A stretch of DNA of 64,000 bases from Methylomonas sp. (GTDB taxonomy: Bacteria > Pseudomonadota > Gammaproteobacteria > Methylococcales > Methylomonadaceae), in the NCBI GenBank assembly GCA_002928965.1, contig PERU01000001.1, positions 62,001-126,000 on the forward strand. Reading direction: 5' to 3'. The notes under the pieces were generated by a model that saw nothing but the letters and a program-made list of their open reading frames with translations, was not told the origin of the DNA and did not search any database. The position numbers and the translations under genes were made by a program. How positions within the stretch are numbered: position 1 is the stretch's first letter; every line of letters starts with the position of its first letter. Positions 8,484-18,400 of this stretch are shown here, piece after piece.

Positions 8484-9215
8484 ATGAATTTGAAATTGAT
8501 CGTCGCCGGCTTGGCGTTATCTGTAGTTGGCGCGAGCGCGCAAGCGTCGGTTGTCACGCAATGGAACTTTAATTCCAACCCGGCTGATAGTTCAACTGGC
8601 ACCGGTTCAACGCTACCGTCCATCGGTAGCGGCACTGCGGCATTGCTAGGCGGTGTTACGGGTTCGTTCAGCAGTGGTTCTGCTAGTGGCGGCTCTTCAG
8701 ACCCTGCCGTGACAGACAACTCGGGCTGGCAAACCACCACTTATGCCGCGCAAGGAACAGGTAACAAAACCCGTGGCGTGCAATTCAACGTCAGCACCCT
8801 GGGTTACGACAACATCACTATCAACTACGACTTGCGCCATAGCAACACCAGTTCACGCTACGAGTTGGTGCAGTATTCCCTGGACGGCATCACTTTCAAC
8901 GACAGCACCTTGTTCGATGGCAATGTCGGTGACACTTGGTTTAATAACCGCAGCGTCGACTTCAGCAGCATTGCCGGTGTAGCCAACAATGCCAATTTTG
9001 CCTTACGCATCGTTGCCGCATTCGCCCCTAACAGTTCGGCATATTTACCTTCCAACAGCACTTCAAACTACGGTACTGCAGGTACTTGGCGTTTCGACAT
9101 GGTCACCGTCAATGGTTCACCGGTCCCGATCCCGGCCGCATTTTGGATGATGGGCTCCGGTCTGTTGGGTATGGTCGGCTTACATAGACGTAAAGCACTG
9201 GCAACCACTGCCTGA
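8484..9215 (+). CDS. exported protein with VPLPA-type C-terminal sorting signal
   Basis: A 243-residue secreted protein. It has a signal peptide cleaved near AQA-SVV, a Ser/Gly/Thr-rich body with repeated beta-strand character, and a C-terminal tripartite signal: VPIPAAFWMMGSG, a hydrophobic helix and a basic tail HRRKA. Such tails are processed by exosortase/PEP-CTERM-type systems; no exosortase lies in the window. The ATG at 8484 has a good Shine-Dalgarno sequence (TTAGGAG, seven bases upstream), so an upstream GTG-type start is rejected. The body was not assigned to a known enzyme family. It is followed by a hairpin with a T-run and then another tagged protein. Confidence 0.85.
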   Translation: MNLKLIVAGLALSVVGASAQASVVTQWNFNSNPADSSTGTGSTLPSIGSGTAALLGGVTGSFSSGSASGGSSDPAVTDNSGWQTTTYAAQGTGNKTRGVQFNVSTLGYDNITINYDLRHSNTSSRYELVQYSLDGITFNDSTLFDGNVGDTWFNNRSVDFSSIAGVANNANFALRIVAAFAPNSSAYLPSNSTSNYGTAGTWRFDMVTVNGSPVPIPAAFWMMGSGLLGMVGLHRRKALATTA

Positions 9216-9237
9216 AGCACTGCTTGATTGGGGTTGG

Positions 9238-9266
9238 CCGCATCCAGAAATAGGAGTGCGGTTTTT
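9238..9266 (+). terminator. terminator or attenuator between two VPLPA-tagged genes
   Basis: CCGCATCC (9238-9245) pairs with GGAGTGCGG (9253-9261) with one bulged G, followed by TTTTT. It may end the upstream transcript fully or in part; the next gene starts 30 bases later with its own GGAG ribosome binding site. Confidence 0.65.
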
Positions 9267-9295
9267 ACCTTGTCCATTCACTCTGGAGAATTTTA

Positions 9296-11110
9296 ATGTT
9301 TTTACGTTTACAAACACCTTATGCGTTACTGGCGCTATCACTTGCCGGAATTAGTTCTGCACAAGCCAGCAGCTTAACCCTGTTTCATAACAACGACGGC
9401 GAATCGAAGTTGTTCGGCGATGCCAATTTTGGTGGTGCTGCCCATTTCAAGACCACGTTGGAGCAATTGCGCACGGCCAACGCCACCCGCGATCAATTGA
9501 CCATTTCCTCAGGCGACAATTTCTTGGCCGGATTGGCCTTCAACGCCAGTTTGAGCAGCGGTCCACTGGGTTCCAGAACCTATTACGATGCTTTGGCCAT
9601 GCAACAAATTGGTTACGATGCCATCACCATCGGTAATCACGATTTCGACTTTGGACCCGCAGTACTGGCCGATTTCATCAGCTATTACAACACCCAAGGC
9701 GGCACAGCGCCTTTCTTGTCGGCCAACCTGAATTTTTCAGGCGAATCCGCTCTGCAAAATCTGTTCGACAGCGGCAGCATCGCCAAAAGCACTATCGTCA
9801 CCAAAAACGGTACCCACTACGGCATCATCGGTGTCACCACCGAGACTCTGCCCAACGTGACGTCACCGGGTAATGTGGTAGTCAATCCTGTCCTCAACGC
9901 CATTCAAAACGAAGTCACGTCACTGCAAAATCAAGGCGTCAATCGCATCATCCTATCGTCGCATTTGCAAGCTATCGGCAATGAACTGGCCTTGATTCCA
10001 CAACTGTCCGGCATCGATGTCATCATCGCCGGTGGTGGCGACGAACTGTTGCTGAATGCAGGCAATACCCGCAATACCCTGGCGCAACGTAGCGGCCCGT
10101 ATCCATTGACTGCGCAAGATGCCGACGGTAAAAACGTCGCGGTAGTCACCACGGTAGGCGAGTATTTGTATGTCGGTAAGCTGGATGTCGAATTCGATAA
10201 CAACGGTGAAGTGGTCAACGTATCCGGCAATCCGGTGGTCGTCGACAAAAATGCCGTGACCGCAGACCCAACTATGCAAAATACGGTAATCGCGCCGTTG
10301 AATGCCGCATTAACGGCAGCCAATGCTGTACAAGTCGGTACCACCGATGTTTTCTTGGAGCACAGCCAAGGCAACACTAACGGTCCACGGGTGATTCGTC
10401 AACGTGAGACCAATCTGGGTAATCTGGTTGCCGATGCGTTCTTGTGGGCGACGCAAAACCAAAACTCCGGCTTGAATGCCGGTAACACACTGATTGCCCT
10501 GGCTAATTCCGGCGGCATTCGTGAAGACCTCGACAATAATCAGGACGGCAAGATCACTCAAGGTGAAGTGCAAGCGGTGCTGCCGTTCGCCAATACGCTG
10601 GCGGTAATCGGCAACGTCTCGGTGTCTACTTTGGTTAGCGCGCTGGAAAATTCGGTGTCACGGATTCAGGCTAATGGCACCGGCACCGATGGTCGTTTTG
10701 CCCAAATTGCTGGATTCGAGTTCGATTACGATGCTAATCGGGCGGCTGGCAATCGCATCGTCGAAGTCAGGCTGGAAGACGGTTCGAAAGTCTGGTCTGC
10801 TAGCGAAGGTGAACTGTTTTCAGGTGAATTCGACATCGCCACCAACAGCTTCCTGGCCGGTGCCGGCACCCCGGACGGTTATAACTTCGGCAATTTAGTC
10901 AGCCGCACAGTGCTGAGCACCGGTTATGCCGATGCTTTGCTGGGTTATATCCAACTGGGTCTGAATGGCCATGTCTCAGCAAGTGACTATGCGTTGGCAG
11001 GTGAAGGCCGTATTAACGCTGTGCCGCTGCCTGCTGCAGTGTGGCAGTTCGCTATGGGCTTGGTAGCATTATCCGGCTTGGCACGCCGCAAGGGTGCTGT
11101 CGTAGCCTAA
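9296..11110 (+). CDS. 5'-nucleotidase-like metallophosphatase with VPLPA-type tail
   Basis: A 604-residue exported protein of the UshA/5'-nucleotidase superfamily. A signal peptide (cleavage near AQA-SSL) is followed by a metallophosphatase domain: NNDGES (32-37), SGDN (72-75), GNHDFDFG (113-120), SSHLQ with H223, and GGGDE (246-250). The family's C-terminal nucleotide-binding domain follows (NLVADA, NSGGIREDL, PFANTL). The tail is VPLPAAVW, a helix and a basic end. The usual metal-ligand histidines in the first motif (DxH) and in GGHTH are replaced by acidic or Gly residues, so metal preference may differ. A likely role is extracellular phosphate release from nucleotides or esters. A terminator follows. 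Confidence 0.88.
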   Translation: MFLRLQTPYALLALSLAGISSAQASSLTLFHNNDGESKLFGDANFGGAAHFKTTLEQLRTANATRDQLTISSGDNFLAGLAFNASLSSGPLGSRTYYDALAMQQIGYDAITIGNHDFDFGPAVLADFISYYNTQGGTAPFLSANLNFSGESALQNLFDSGSIAKSTIVTKNGTHYGIIGVTTETLPNVTSPGNVVVNPVLNAIQNEVTSLQNQGVNRIILSSHLQAIGNELALIPQLSGIDVIIAGGGDELLLNAGNTRNTLAQRSGPYPLTAQDADGKNVAVVTTVGEYLYVGKLDVEFDNNGEVVNVSGNPVVVDKNAVTADPTMQNTVIAPLNAALTAANAVQVGTTDVFLEHSQGNTNGPRVIRQRETNLGNLVADAFLWATQNQNSGLNAGNTLIALANSGGIREDLDNNQDGKITQGEVQAVLPFANTLAVIGNVSVSTLVSALENSVSRIQANGTGTDGRFAQIAGFEFDYDANRAAGNRIVEVRLEDGSKVWSASEGELFSGEFDIATNSFLAGAGTPDGYNFGNLVSRTVLSTGYADALLGYIQLGLNGHVSASDYALAGEGRINAVPLPAAVWQFAMGLVALSGLARRKGAVVA

Positions 11111-11160
11111 TTTCCTCCTGGTGCCGAACCTTCACCGTCTTCGAAGGCGAGTGGCCGTAG

Positions 11161-11192
11161 GGGCGTTGGTTACTGCCAACGCCCTTTTTTTT
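11161..11192 (+). terminator. intrinsic terminator after the metallophosphatase
   Basis: GGGCGTTGG (11161-11169) and CCAACGCCC (11176-11184) form a perfect nine-pair stem with a six-base loop, followed by eight T residues. Confidence 0.93.
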
Positions 11193-11937
11193 GCCTTGCG
11201 CAGCTGATGGTGCTTATGAATGATAAAGAGCAATCAGCCAAGTCATAAACCGTCATCTCGCTAAGGATTGCCGAGATCCAGAAGCCATGGATGGCAAACG
11301 CAGGTGTACTTAAATAATAAAGCGCTTCGCGAAGCCTGATTTAAAGTCGAATCTCGGCCCGACAGCCGAGCTACTGTTCTTGCTTGTCCTCGGCAATTGC
11401 TCCTGCATTGCTCTACCTCCTGCATTCATGCAAGTCGAAAGAATAGTAGCCAAAAGATAGGATACCTCGCTGCCGTTTTATTTCTGCGCTTTACGAAATC
11501 CATCCCTGGATTTCGCCCAGCGGGCCAGCCTATCGTCCGTTCAAATTTGCTCTGGGCATATTTTTCGAGTTTGTCGAGGGCTACTTTCGCCATACGCTGC
11601 GATGCTCAGGGCAGGGGACTAACCCCATGCCTCGGAATTTTTCCGCTTCGCGATTGTTTACCCGAATCTGTATAGGATTGCGCCTCAGTTTCCGGTTTGA
11701 ATCACGCCGGGTGCTGATGCCTCTTTATCATCTGGATAGTTCTTTCTTATCAGCTTTAGTTTTTCAGGATGTTATCTGCGAAGGCAAGATAATCGGATCT
11801 TGGGCGGGCAATGGGTTTGGGGATATAGCAGGAGGTGATGGGTGAAAATGGGTGGGTCTGGCGTTGCTCAGTCCATCCTGGGTAGCCTTTCGGATTCCAA
11901 GGATGGCTGAGCATTGAGAAGTCTGAAGCTAAGTAGC
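11193..11937. other. gene-free region with decayed repeat-like sequence
   Basis: No supported gene. The segment at about 11245-11290 resembles a degraded copy of the dispersed repeat seen at 41997-42113 (a CGTCAT start and CCATGGATGG). The segment at 11395-11700 (for example AATCCATCCCTGGATTTC, an inverted repeat) looks like non-coding repeat DNA related in style to the copies at 31485-32117. Frames inside it have no ribosome binding sites and no family resemblance. Confidence 0.5.
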
Positions 11938-12597
11938 TTATACGCTGGCTTTGTTACGGCGCATGCCCACTAAACCCAGTAAACCGCTGCCAAACAACCA
12001 AGCAGCCGCTGGAACCGGTATTGGTGCTACATCGCCGTTACGAACAGCAATGGCAAAGCCACCATTGGATTTTAACGAGTCGGTTTGCAAACCAAAATCA
12101 GTCAGAAACGACCAAGCAAAATTGGCGGCATCCGGTGCATATTCAGTACCGAACCAGTAAGTGCCCAATTGCAGGCTGCTGAACGGACCGGTATTGCTCA
12201 GGCTACCGTCGATAAAATCACCGTTGCTGGCATAAGCGCCTGTGTTGCCCAGGCTGCTGTAATAAAGATGCGCTAATTCAGATTGGGTGCTGGTGATGTT
12301 GTAACCCCAGTCAGTGCTGCCGTCAGCGCTTTCGTCATATTGAAATGCCGCGCCGTTGACCGGTGCCGCACTGGCCAAACGCCAATCGGAATAACCGGCA
12401 TGGGTCAGGTTGTCAGCCCAGGCAACGGCTTCGCTCCAGTTAGAGACAGACTGACTCATGTCTAACCAAGTGATGTTCAAGGTGCTGTCGTAAATCATGT
12501 TTAGTCCGCGCGACTCCAATGCAGCCTCAGACGCAGCTGAAAATAGCATACCGGTTGACAGCAGGCCTGCCGCTAGCAGGGATTTTGTTGGCATCAT
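11938..12597 (-). CDS. exported DUF1566-like protein with VPLPA-type tail
   Basis: A 219-residue secreted protein. The signal peptide is cleaved near SEA-ALE. The body has the DUF1566/Lcl pattern: NITWLDMSQS, WSEAVAWADNL, YSDWRLAS, a late YWFGTEY and GFAIAVRNG. The C-terminus is PVPAAAWLFGSG, a short helix and RRNKASV, again a VPLPA/PEP-CTERM-like sorting signal. The start at 12597 is fixed by AGGAG seven bases upstream; a longer frame to 12642 has none. It stands alone, transcribed towards the metallophosphatase. Confidence 0.86.
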   Translation of the reverse strand: MMPTKSLLAAGLLSTGMLFSAASEAALESRGLNMIYDSTLNITWLDMSQSVSNWSEAVAWADNLTHAGYSDWRLASAAPVNGAAFQYDESADGSTDWGYNITSTQSELAHLYYSSLGNTGAYASNGDFIDGSLSNTGPFSSLQLGTYWFGTEYAPDAANFAWSFLTDFGLQTDSLKSNGGFAIAVRNGDVAPIPVPAAAWLFGSGLLGLVGMRRNKASV

Positions 12598-12707
12598 GGT
12601 AAATCTCCTAAAATTATGACAATGAAAGTGTGTGTGGCCCATACAAACTACCTTTCGACTGTGACAATTTCGGGAAAGAATTTTTAAGGATTTGTGACAG
12701 AGTTAAC

Positions 12708-12721
12708 TCAGCAATTGCTGA
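12708..12721. promoter_or_regulatory. 14-base perfect palindrome
   Basis: TCAGCAATTGCTGA is fully symmetric and lies about 110 bases upstream of the DUF1566-like start. It is long enough for a dimeric regulator site, but there is no direct evidence of binding. Confidence 0.35.
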
Positions 12722-12874
12722 AATATTGATGAAGTTCAAATGAATTTCTCAAACAGAGTGAGCAAATACATGTTCTGGCAGTAAAAACATAATGTCTGTG
12801 TTGAGTGATGAACTTTTTTGCAGGTTATGTATCTTACTTTTCGTGCTTAAGGGCACTTCATTTTCCTTCCTCAC

Positions 12875-12900
12875 AATCCGGCTTTTAGCCGGATTTTTTT
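12875..12900 (+). terminator. orphan intrinsic terminator upstream of hemF
   Basis: AATCCGGC (12875-12882) pairs with GCCGGATT (12888-12895) around a five-base loop and is followed by a T-run. No plus-strand gene lies before it back to the metallophosphatase terminator, so it either ends an unannotated small RNA or attenuates transcription into hemF. Confidence 0.8.
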
Positions 12901-13037
12901 GTGCCGGGGCCAATAGGCGGGTATTAGTCTGCCAACCGCGACCATACTGATCAATGAATTTGTGATAATTTGTAGTCCAGCACAAGTACATCCATACAAC
13001 AACTGATCTTTTTTACACAACAGGACACCCCAAAAAC

Positions 13038-13952
13038 ATGAGCGAGATTGATATATCCCTGGTAAAAAATTATTTACTGAATTTGCAAGACACAATCTGT
13101 ATCGCTTTGGAAACTGAAGAACCCTCGGCCAGATTCATCGAAGACGCCTGGGATCGGGAAGAGGGCGGTGGTGGGCGCAGTCGGGTATTAACGAACGGTG
13201 AAGTGTTTGAACAGGCTGGGGTTAATTTTTCGCATGTGTTTGGCAGCCACTTGCCGCCATCTGCGACAGTCAAACGTCCCGAACTGGCCAACCGGCAATT
13301 TGAAGCGATGGGTGTATCACTGGTGATGCATCCTCGAAACCCCTATGTACCGACCTCGCATGCCAACGTACGATTTTTTATCGCCAAAAAACCGGATGAG
13401 CCTGATATTTGGTGGTTTGGCGGTGGCTTTGATTTGACCCCGTTTTATCCGTTCCGGGAAGACGTGCTGCATTGGCATCAAACAGCCCGTGAGGCATGTC
13501 TGCCTTTTGGGGAGGATGTTTATGGCCGCTATAAAAAATGGTGCGACGATTATTTCTTTTTAAAACACCGTCAAGAAACCCGTGGTGTGGGGGGATTGTT
13601 TTTTGACGATTTGAATGATCCGGATTTCGCTCAGACCTTTGCCTTCATGCAAAGCGTGGGCAACCACTACATTCCGGCCTATTTACCGATTGTACAAAAA
13701 CGTAAAGCCACCGCTTACGGTGAAAGAGAGCGCAACTTCCAGTTGTACCGACGTGGACGCTACGTCGAGTTTAATCTGGTTTACGACCGCGGCACATTGT
13801 TTGGCTTGCAATCCGGCGGTAGAACCGAATCCATACTCATGTCTATGCCACCGGTAGCTCACTGGCAATACAATTGGCAGCCAACTGCTGGTAGTCCGGA
13901 AGCAGAATTGTATGAAACGTATCTAAAGCCGCAGGACTGGCTAAAGATTTAA
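13038..13952 (+). CDS. hemF: oxygen-dependent coproporphyrinogen III oxidase
   Basis: Converts coproporphyrinogen III to protoporphyrinogen IX with oxygen in the cytoplasm, a late heme synthesis step. The 304 residues carry the family signatures [41 protein letters not shown] and the C-terminal [17 protein letters not shown]. The length is normal for bacterial HemF. The ribosome binding site is weak (CAGGAC, about 13 bases upstream). The gene is monocistronic, with a terminator-like hairpin after it. The need for oxygen fits the aerobic aa3 oxidase in this window. Confidence 0.97.
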   Translation: MSEIDISLVKNYLLNLQDTICIALETEEPSARFIEDAWDREEGGGGRSRVLTNGEVFEQAGVNFSHVFGSHLPPSATVKRPELANRQFEAMGVSLVMHPRNPYVPTSHANVRFFIAKKPDEPDIWWFGGGFDLTPFYPFREDVLHWHQTAREACLPFGEDVYGRYKKWCDDYFFLKHRQETRGVGGLFFDDLNDPDFAQTFAFMQSVGNHYIPAYLPIVQKRKATAYGERERNFQLYRRGRYVEFNLVYDRGTLFGLQSGGRTESILMSMPPVAHWQYNWQPTAGSPEAELYETYLKPQDWLKI

Positions 13953-13991
13953 GGAAATTCTGATCAACCCGTTGCTACTTGAAAAAGGTGG

Positions 13992-14030
13992 GTCGAGGGG
14001 AGGATTTTAAGAATCTCCCCGACTTTTTTT
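13992..14030 (+). terminator. terminator-like hairpin after hemF, related to a dispersed repeat
   Basis: GTCGAGGGGAGGATT pairs imperfectly with AATCTCCCCGAC and is followed by seven T residues. Very similar sequence occurs at about 32365-32410, so this terminator appears to be a copy of a repeated element. Confidence 0.7.
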
Positions 14031-14263
14031 CAAAGAGTGGGCGAAAGCCCTAAAATCGGTGCTGTGAAGATCATGGAATCGCGATTGGCGACAAATCTGC
14101 CTCACCTTTCACTGGTGGGGGGGGGAATGCCTCGCTTTCATGATCGTCAGAATCAAAACCTCGGAAATACATGTGCGACACTATCCTGAGAGCATAAATG
14201 CGGGCGGGATTCAAAGTCACTGATTACAATAACGTTTTTTAATATCAAGATAAAAGGCGCAGC

Positions 14264-15445
14264 ATGCAAGCACAGATATTCGCCACGGACAATCAGCAAA
14301 GATACCTACGCTCAACCCGAAACCGGATTACTGCTGTTGCATTAAGTATCCTGCCAATAGCAACGGCTTGTGATAAAGCCCCGCAAGTGGTGGCAGCTCC
14401 GCCGCCCGTGGTTGAAGTGGCAGAAGTCGTCCAAAAAGATGTGCCGATTTACCAGCAATGGGTGGGTAGTCTGGATGGGATGGTCAATGCCAAGATCTTG
14501 GCTCAAGTGTCCGGTTATCTGATTAAACAGCATTACCAGGAAGGGCAGGCGGTTAAAAAAGGCCAATTGTTATATGAAATTGATCCGAAAATATTCCAGG
14601 CTACCCTAGATGGTGCCCGCAGCAATCTGGCTCGTCAGCAAGCAGTATTAAAAACTGCCAAACTGGATTTGGAGCGGGTCGAGCGCTTATTGCCGGAACG
14701 CGCTGTGAGTGTGCGAGATCGTGACACTGCCGTGGGTCGGGAAGCCTCTGCTCAGGCGGAAGTATTTGCGGCCAAAGCTGCGTTGGACAGTGCCCAGTTA
14801 CAATTGGGATTTACCAAAATCGTGGCACCAATTGACGGCGTTGCCGGCATTTCTAAAGCCCAGATGGGGAATCTGGTTGGCCCTGGTAGCGCCAATGCCG
14901 AATTGACCACCATTTCGCAGCTGGATCCGATCAAAGCCTTCATTCCATTGAGCGAACAGGAATATTTACAGTTCGCCCGTGACAAGCACAATTCGCATGA
15001 GGGCCGTGCTGGCCTGGAACTGATCCTGGCCGATGGTTCGGTGTATCCGCAGCCGGGAAAATTTTTCTTCGCTGATCGAGAAGTCAATATGCAGACCGGG
15101 ACCATACAAGTCGCTATCCTGTTTCCCAACCCGAACAATCTGCTACGCCCAGGTCAATATGCCAAAATACGTGCGGTGGTGAAACATAAGTCGGCGGCAT
15201 TATTGGTGCCGCAACGTGCAGTAGGCGAAATGCAGGGACGACAACTGGTGGCAGTGGTCAAACCTGATAATACGGTCGAATTACGTCCGGTGACAGCCGC
15301 TGAAGTGATCGGCACGCAATGGGTAATTGACGAGGGCTTGCAAGCCGGTGATCGCGTCATTGTCGAGGGTATCCAAAAAGTTCGTCCCGGCACGCTGGTA
15401 AATCCCAGGCCATTTGTGGAGACTGTCGCAACGGGCGGGAGATAA
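14264..15445 (+). CDS. RND efflux periplasmic adaptor subunit
   Basis: Membrane fusion protein of the AcrA/MexA family, 393 residues. The N-terminal hydrophobic segment ends in ATAC (C36), a possible but imperfect lipobox. Next come the lipoyl halves (VSGYLIKQHYQEGQAVKKGQLL and FTKIVAPIDGVAG), an alpha-hairpin rich in Ala/Leu between them, and the beta-barrel and membrane-proximal domain (LRPGQYAKIRA, VPQRAVGEMQGRQ). It links the inner membrane pump to the outer membrane channel. It is the first gene of a three-gene operon; the pump gene starts five bases after its stop. No regulator gene is adjacent. Confidence 0.95.
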   Translation: MQAQIFATDNQQRYLRSTRNRITAVALSILPIATACDKAPQVVAAPPPVVEVAEVVQKDVPIYQQWVGSLDGMVNAKILAQVSGYLIKQHYQEGQAVKKGQLLYEIDPKIFQATLDGARSNLARQQAVLKTAKLDLERVERLLPERAVSVRDRDTAVGREASAQAEVFAAKAALDSAQLQLGFTKIVAPIDGVAGISKAQMGNLVGPGSANAELTTISQLDPIKAFIPLSEQEYLQFARDKHNSHEGRAGLELILADGSVYPQPGKFFFADREVNMQTGTIQVAILFPNPNNLLRPGQYAKIRAVVKHKSAALLVPQRAVGEMQGRQLVAVVKPDNTVELRPVTAAEVIGTQWVIDEGLQAGDRVIVEGIQKVRPGTLVNPRPFVETVATGGR

Positions 15446-15450
15446 CGCGC

Positions 15451-18400
15451 ATGGCTAAGTTTTTTATCAATCGGCCAATTGTGGCGATCGTGATTGCCAT
15501 TTTGATGGTGATGATAGGCTTGGTTTCGATGATGGGTTTGCCGATTGCGCAGTTTCCCAATATAGCCCCACCGGAAATTCAAGTCTCCACAAACTATACC
15601 GGTGCTGATGCCGTAACGGTCGAGCAAGCCGTGGCCACGCCGATCGAGCAGCAAATGTCGGGGGTGGATAACATGAATTACATGTATTCCATCAATTCCA
15701 ACAGCGGTTCCATGACCTTACGAGTCAATTTTGATGTGGCCACCGACCCCAACACCGATCAGGTGCTGGCGCAAATGCGTAAGTCGCAGGCCGAATCGCA
15801 ATTGCCACAGGAAGTGCGCAACTTTGGTGTCAACGTACAGAAATCATCAGGATCGCCGCTGGTGATGTTTGCGTTGTATTCACCCAATGGTAGCTACGAT
15901 AATATTTTTCTGGCCAATTACGCTTTCATCAACATCAACGATCAAATGACGCGGGTCAAAGGCGTTGCCAGTGTGTCGGTATTTGGGGCGGGCCAGTATG
16001 CGATGCGGATTTGGGTAAAGCCTGATCAACTGGCCAAATTGAATATCACCATCCCGGAAATCATCAGTGCCGTGCAGGCGCAAAACAACGTCAATCCTGC
16101 CGGTAAGGTCGGTGGCGAACCGGTACCGGCCGGCCAGGAATTCACCTATGCCGTGCGGGCGCAGGGACGATTGCAAACCGAAGAAGAATTCGGCAATATC
16201 GTGCTGCGCGCGGAATCCGATGGTTCCATGGTCCGTATTAAAGACGTTGGACGTATTGAATTGGGCGCCCAGACCTACGACATGAAAGGTCGCTTAAATG
16301 GCAAGCCTGCCGCCTTGATTGCCCTGTATCAATTACCCGGTTCCAATGCTATCGATGCGGCTGAGGGTGCCAAGAAAACCATGGAAGAATTGAAGTCACG
16401 CTTTCCGGCTGATCTGGATTATGTGGTGGCACTGGATACCACCCTGGCTGTTACGGAAGGCATCAACGAGATCATGCATACCTTATTTGAAGCTTTGGTA
16501 TTGGTGATCCTGGTGGTGTTTTTGTTTTTGCAGGGCTGGCGGCCTACTTTGATACCGTTACTGGCAGTGCCGGTATCCCTGATAGGCACCTTCATGCTGT
16601 TTCCGTTATTGGGATTTTCAATCAATACCCTGTCGTTGTTTGGCTTGGTATTGGCGATTGGACTGGTGGTGGATGATCCGATTGTGGTGGTCGAGGCTGT
16701 CGAGCATTACATCGAACAAGGTTTGAGTCCCAAGGAGGCTACCCTTAAAACCATGCAGGAAGTGACAGGGCCCATCATTGGTACTTCACTGGCATTGATT
16801 GCGGTTTTCTTGCCCACAGTGTTTATTCCAGGCATTACCGGGCGCTTGTATCAGCAATTTGCCGTGACCGTGGGCGTATCGGTCATGATCTCTACCTTCA
16901 ACTCGCTGTCGCTCAGTCCTGCCTTGGCCGCTTTACTGCTTAAACCCCGTGTTCGCGGCACAGGTCCTGTGCAAAAATTTTACGATGCCTTTAATCGCCA
17001 GTTTGGCCGCGCGAATGCGGGGTATGTAAGCTTTTGTTCGGTGTTGATCCGTAAAAGTCTGATCAGCATGGTGTTCCTGGGTGTTCTGGCGGCTTTTGCC
17101 GGCGGTCTGGGTAGGCAAATACCCATGGGCTTTTTGCCGGATGAGGATCAGGGCTACTTGTTTGCCGGTATTCAGTTACCCAATGTGGCTTCTTTGCAGC
17201 GTACTGATCAGGTAACCGTCAAAGTCGAAGAGATTTTGAAAAACACGCCGGGCGTGGCCTATTACTCATCGGTGATTGGTTACAACATGCTCAGTCAGGC
17301 CAATACCACCTATAACACCTTCTTTTTTATATCGTTAAAAAACTGGGCCGAGCGGACCAAGCCGGAAGAACAATACGCAGCCATCAAGGCGCATTTGAAT
17401 AAAGAACTGTCGAGTTTGCCGGAGGCGATAGGCTTTTCATTTCCACCACCAGCTATTCCAGGCGTCGGCACCTCGGGAGGCGTGTCCATGGTACTGGAGG
17501 ATCGCGCGGGCAAGGAGGTGGCGTTTCTGGCGGAGAACACCGACAAATTTATCGCCGCTGCCAGAAAGCGACCGGAAATCGCCGGTGTATTCACCACCGG
17601 TTTACCTTCTGTGCCGCAGATTTTCGTGGATGTCGACCGCGACAAAGTCCTCAAACAGGGCGTGCAATTATCCGATGTATATAAAACCCTGCAGGCTTAC
17701 ATGGGCAGCGGTTTTATCAACTATTTCAATCGCTTTGGTCGGCAATGGCAGACTTATGTGCAGGCCGAAGGCGAGTTTCGTAAAGATACCGATGCGCTGG
17801 GCCAGTTTTATGTGCGTAATAGCGCTGGCAACATGGTGCCCTTATCGGCATTGACCACTATTCGCAAGACCGAAGGCCCGGAATTTACCATGCGGTACAA
17901 CCTGTTTCGCTCACAGCAAATCAGCGCCTCGGCCAAGCCCGGTTATAGTTCTGCGCAAGTCATGCAGGCGTTGGAAGAGGTGTTCGCGGAAACCATGCCG
18001 TCGGATATGGGCTACGACTATGTGGGGATGAGCTTTCAGGAAAAACAGGCGCAGCAAGGGATTTCGCCGGCCGCAGTGTTTGTGTTTGCGATTTTTTGCG
18101 TGTTTTTGATTCTGGCAGCGCTTTATGAAAGTTGGAGTTTGCCGTTTAGCGTATTGCTGGGAACGCCTATTGCTGTGTTTGGCGCCTTTGCTGGTTTGCT
18201 GATTGGTCAATACGAAAACAATTTGTATGCGCAAATCGGTTTGGTGATGCTGATTGGTCTGGCGGCCAAAAACGCCATATTGATTGTCGAGTTTGCCAAA
18301 ATGGGTGTGGAAGAAGGCAAATCAATTTACGACGCTGCACTGGAAGCAGCGCGTCTGCGTTTGCGACCCATCATGATGACGGCTTTATCGTTCATTTTGG

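Larger units (their letters stand above)
12598..13037. other. intergenic region between the DUF1566-like gene and hemF
   Basis: The half next to the minus-strand gene carries two TGTCACA boxes (read on the minus strand; about 12660-12666 and 12693-12699), a possible regulator site. A 14-base palindrome TCAGCAATTGCTGA lies at 12708-12721. A plus-strand terminator at 12875-12900 has no plus-strand gene before it. No protein gene is supported. Confidence 0.5.
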
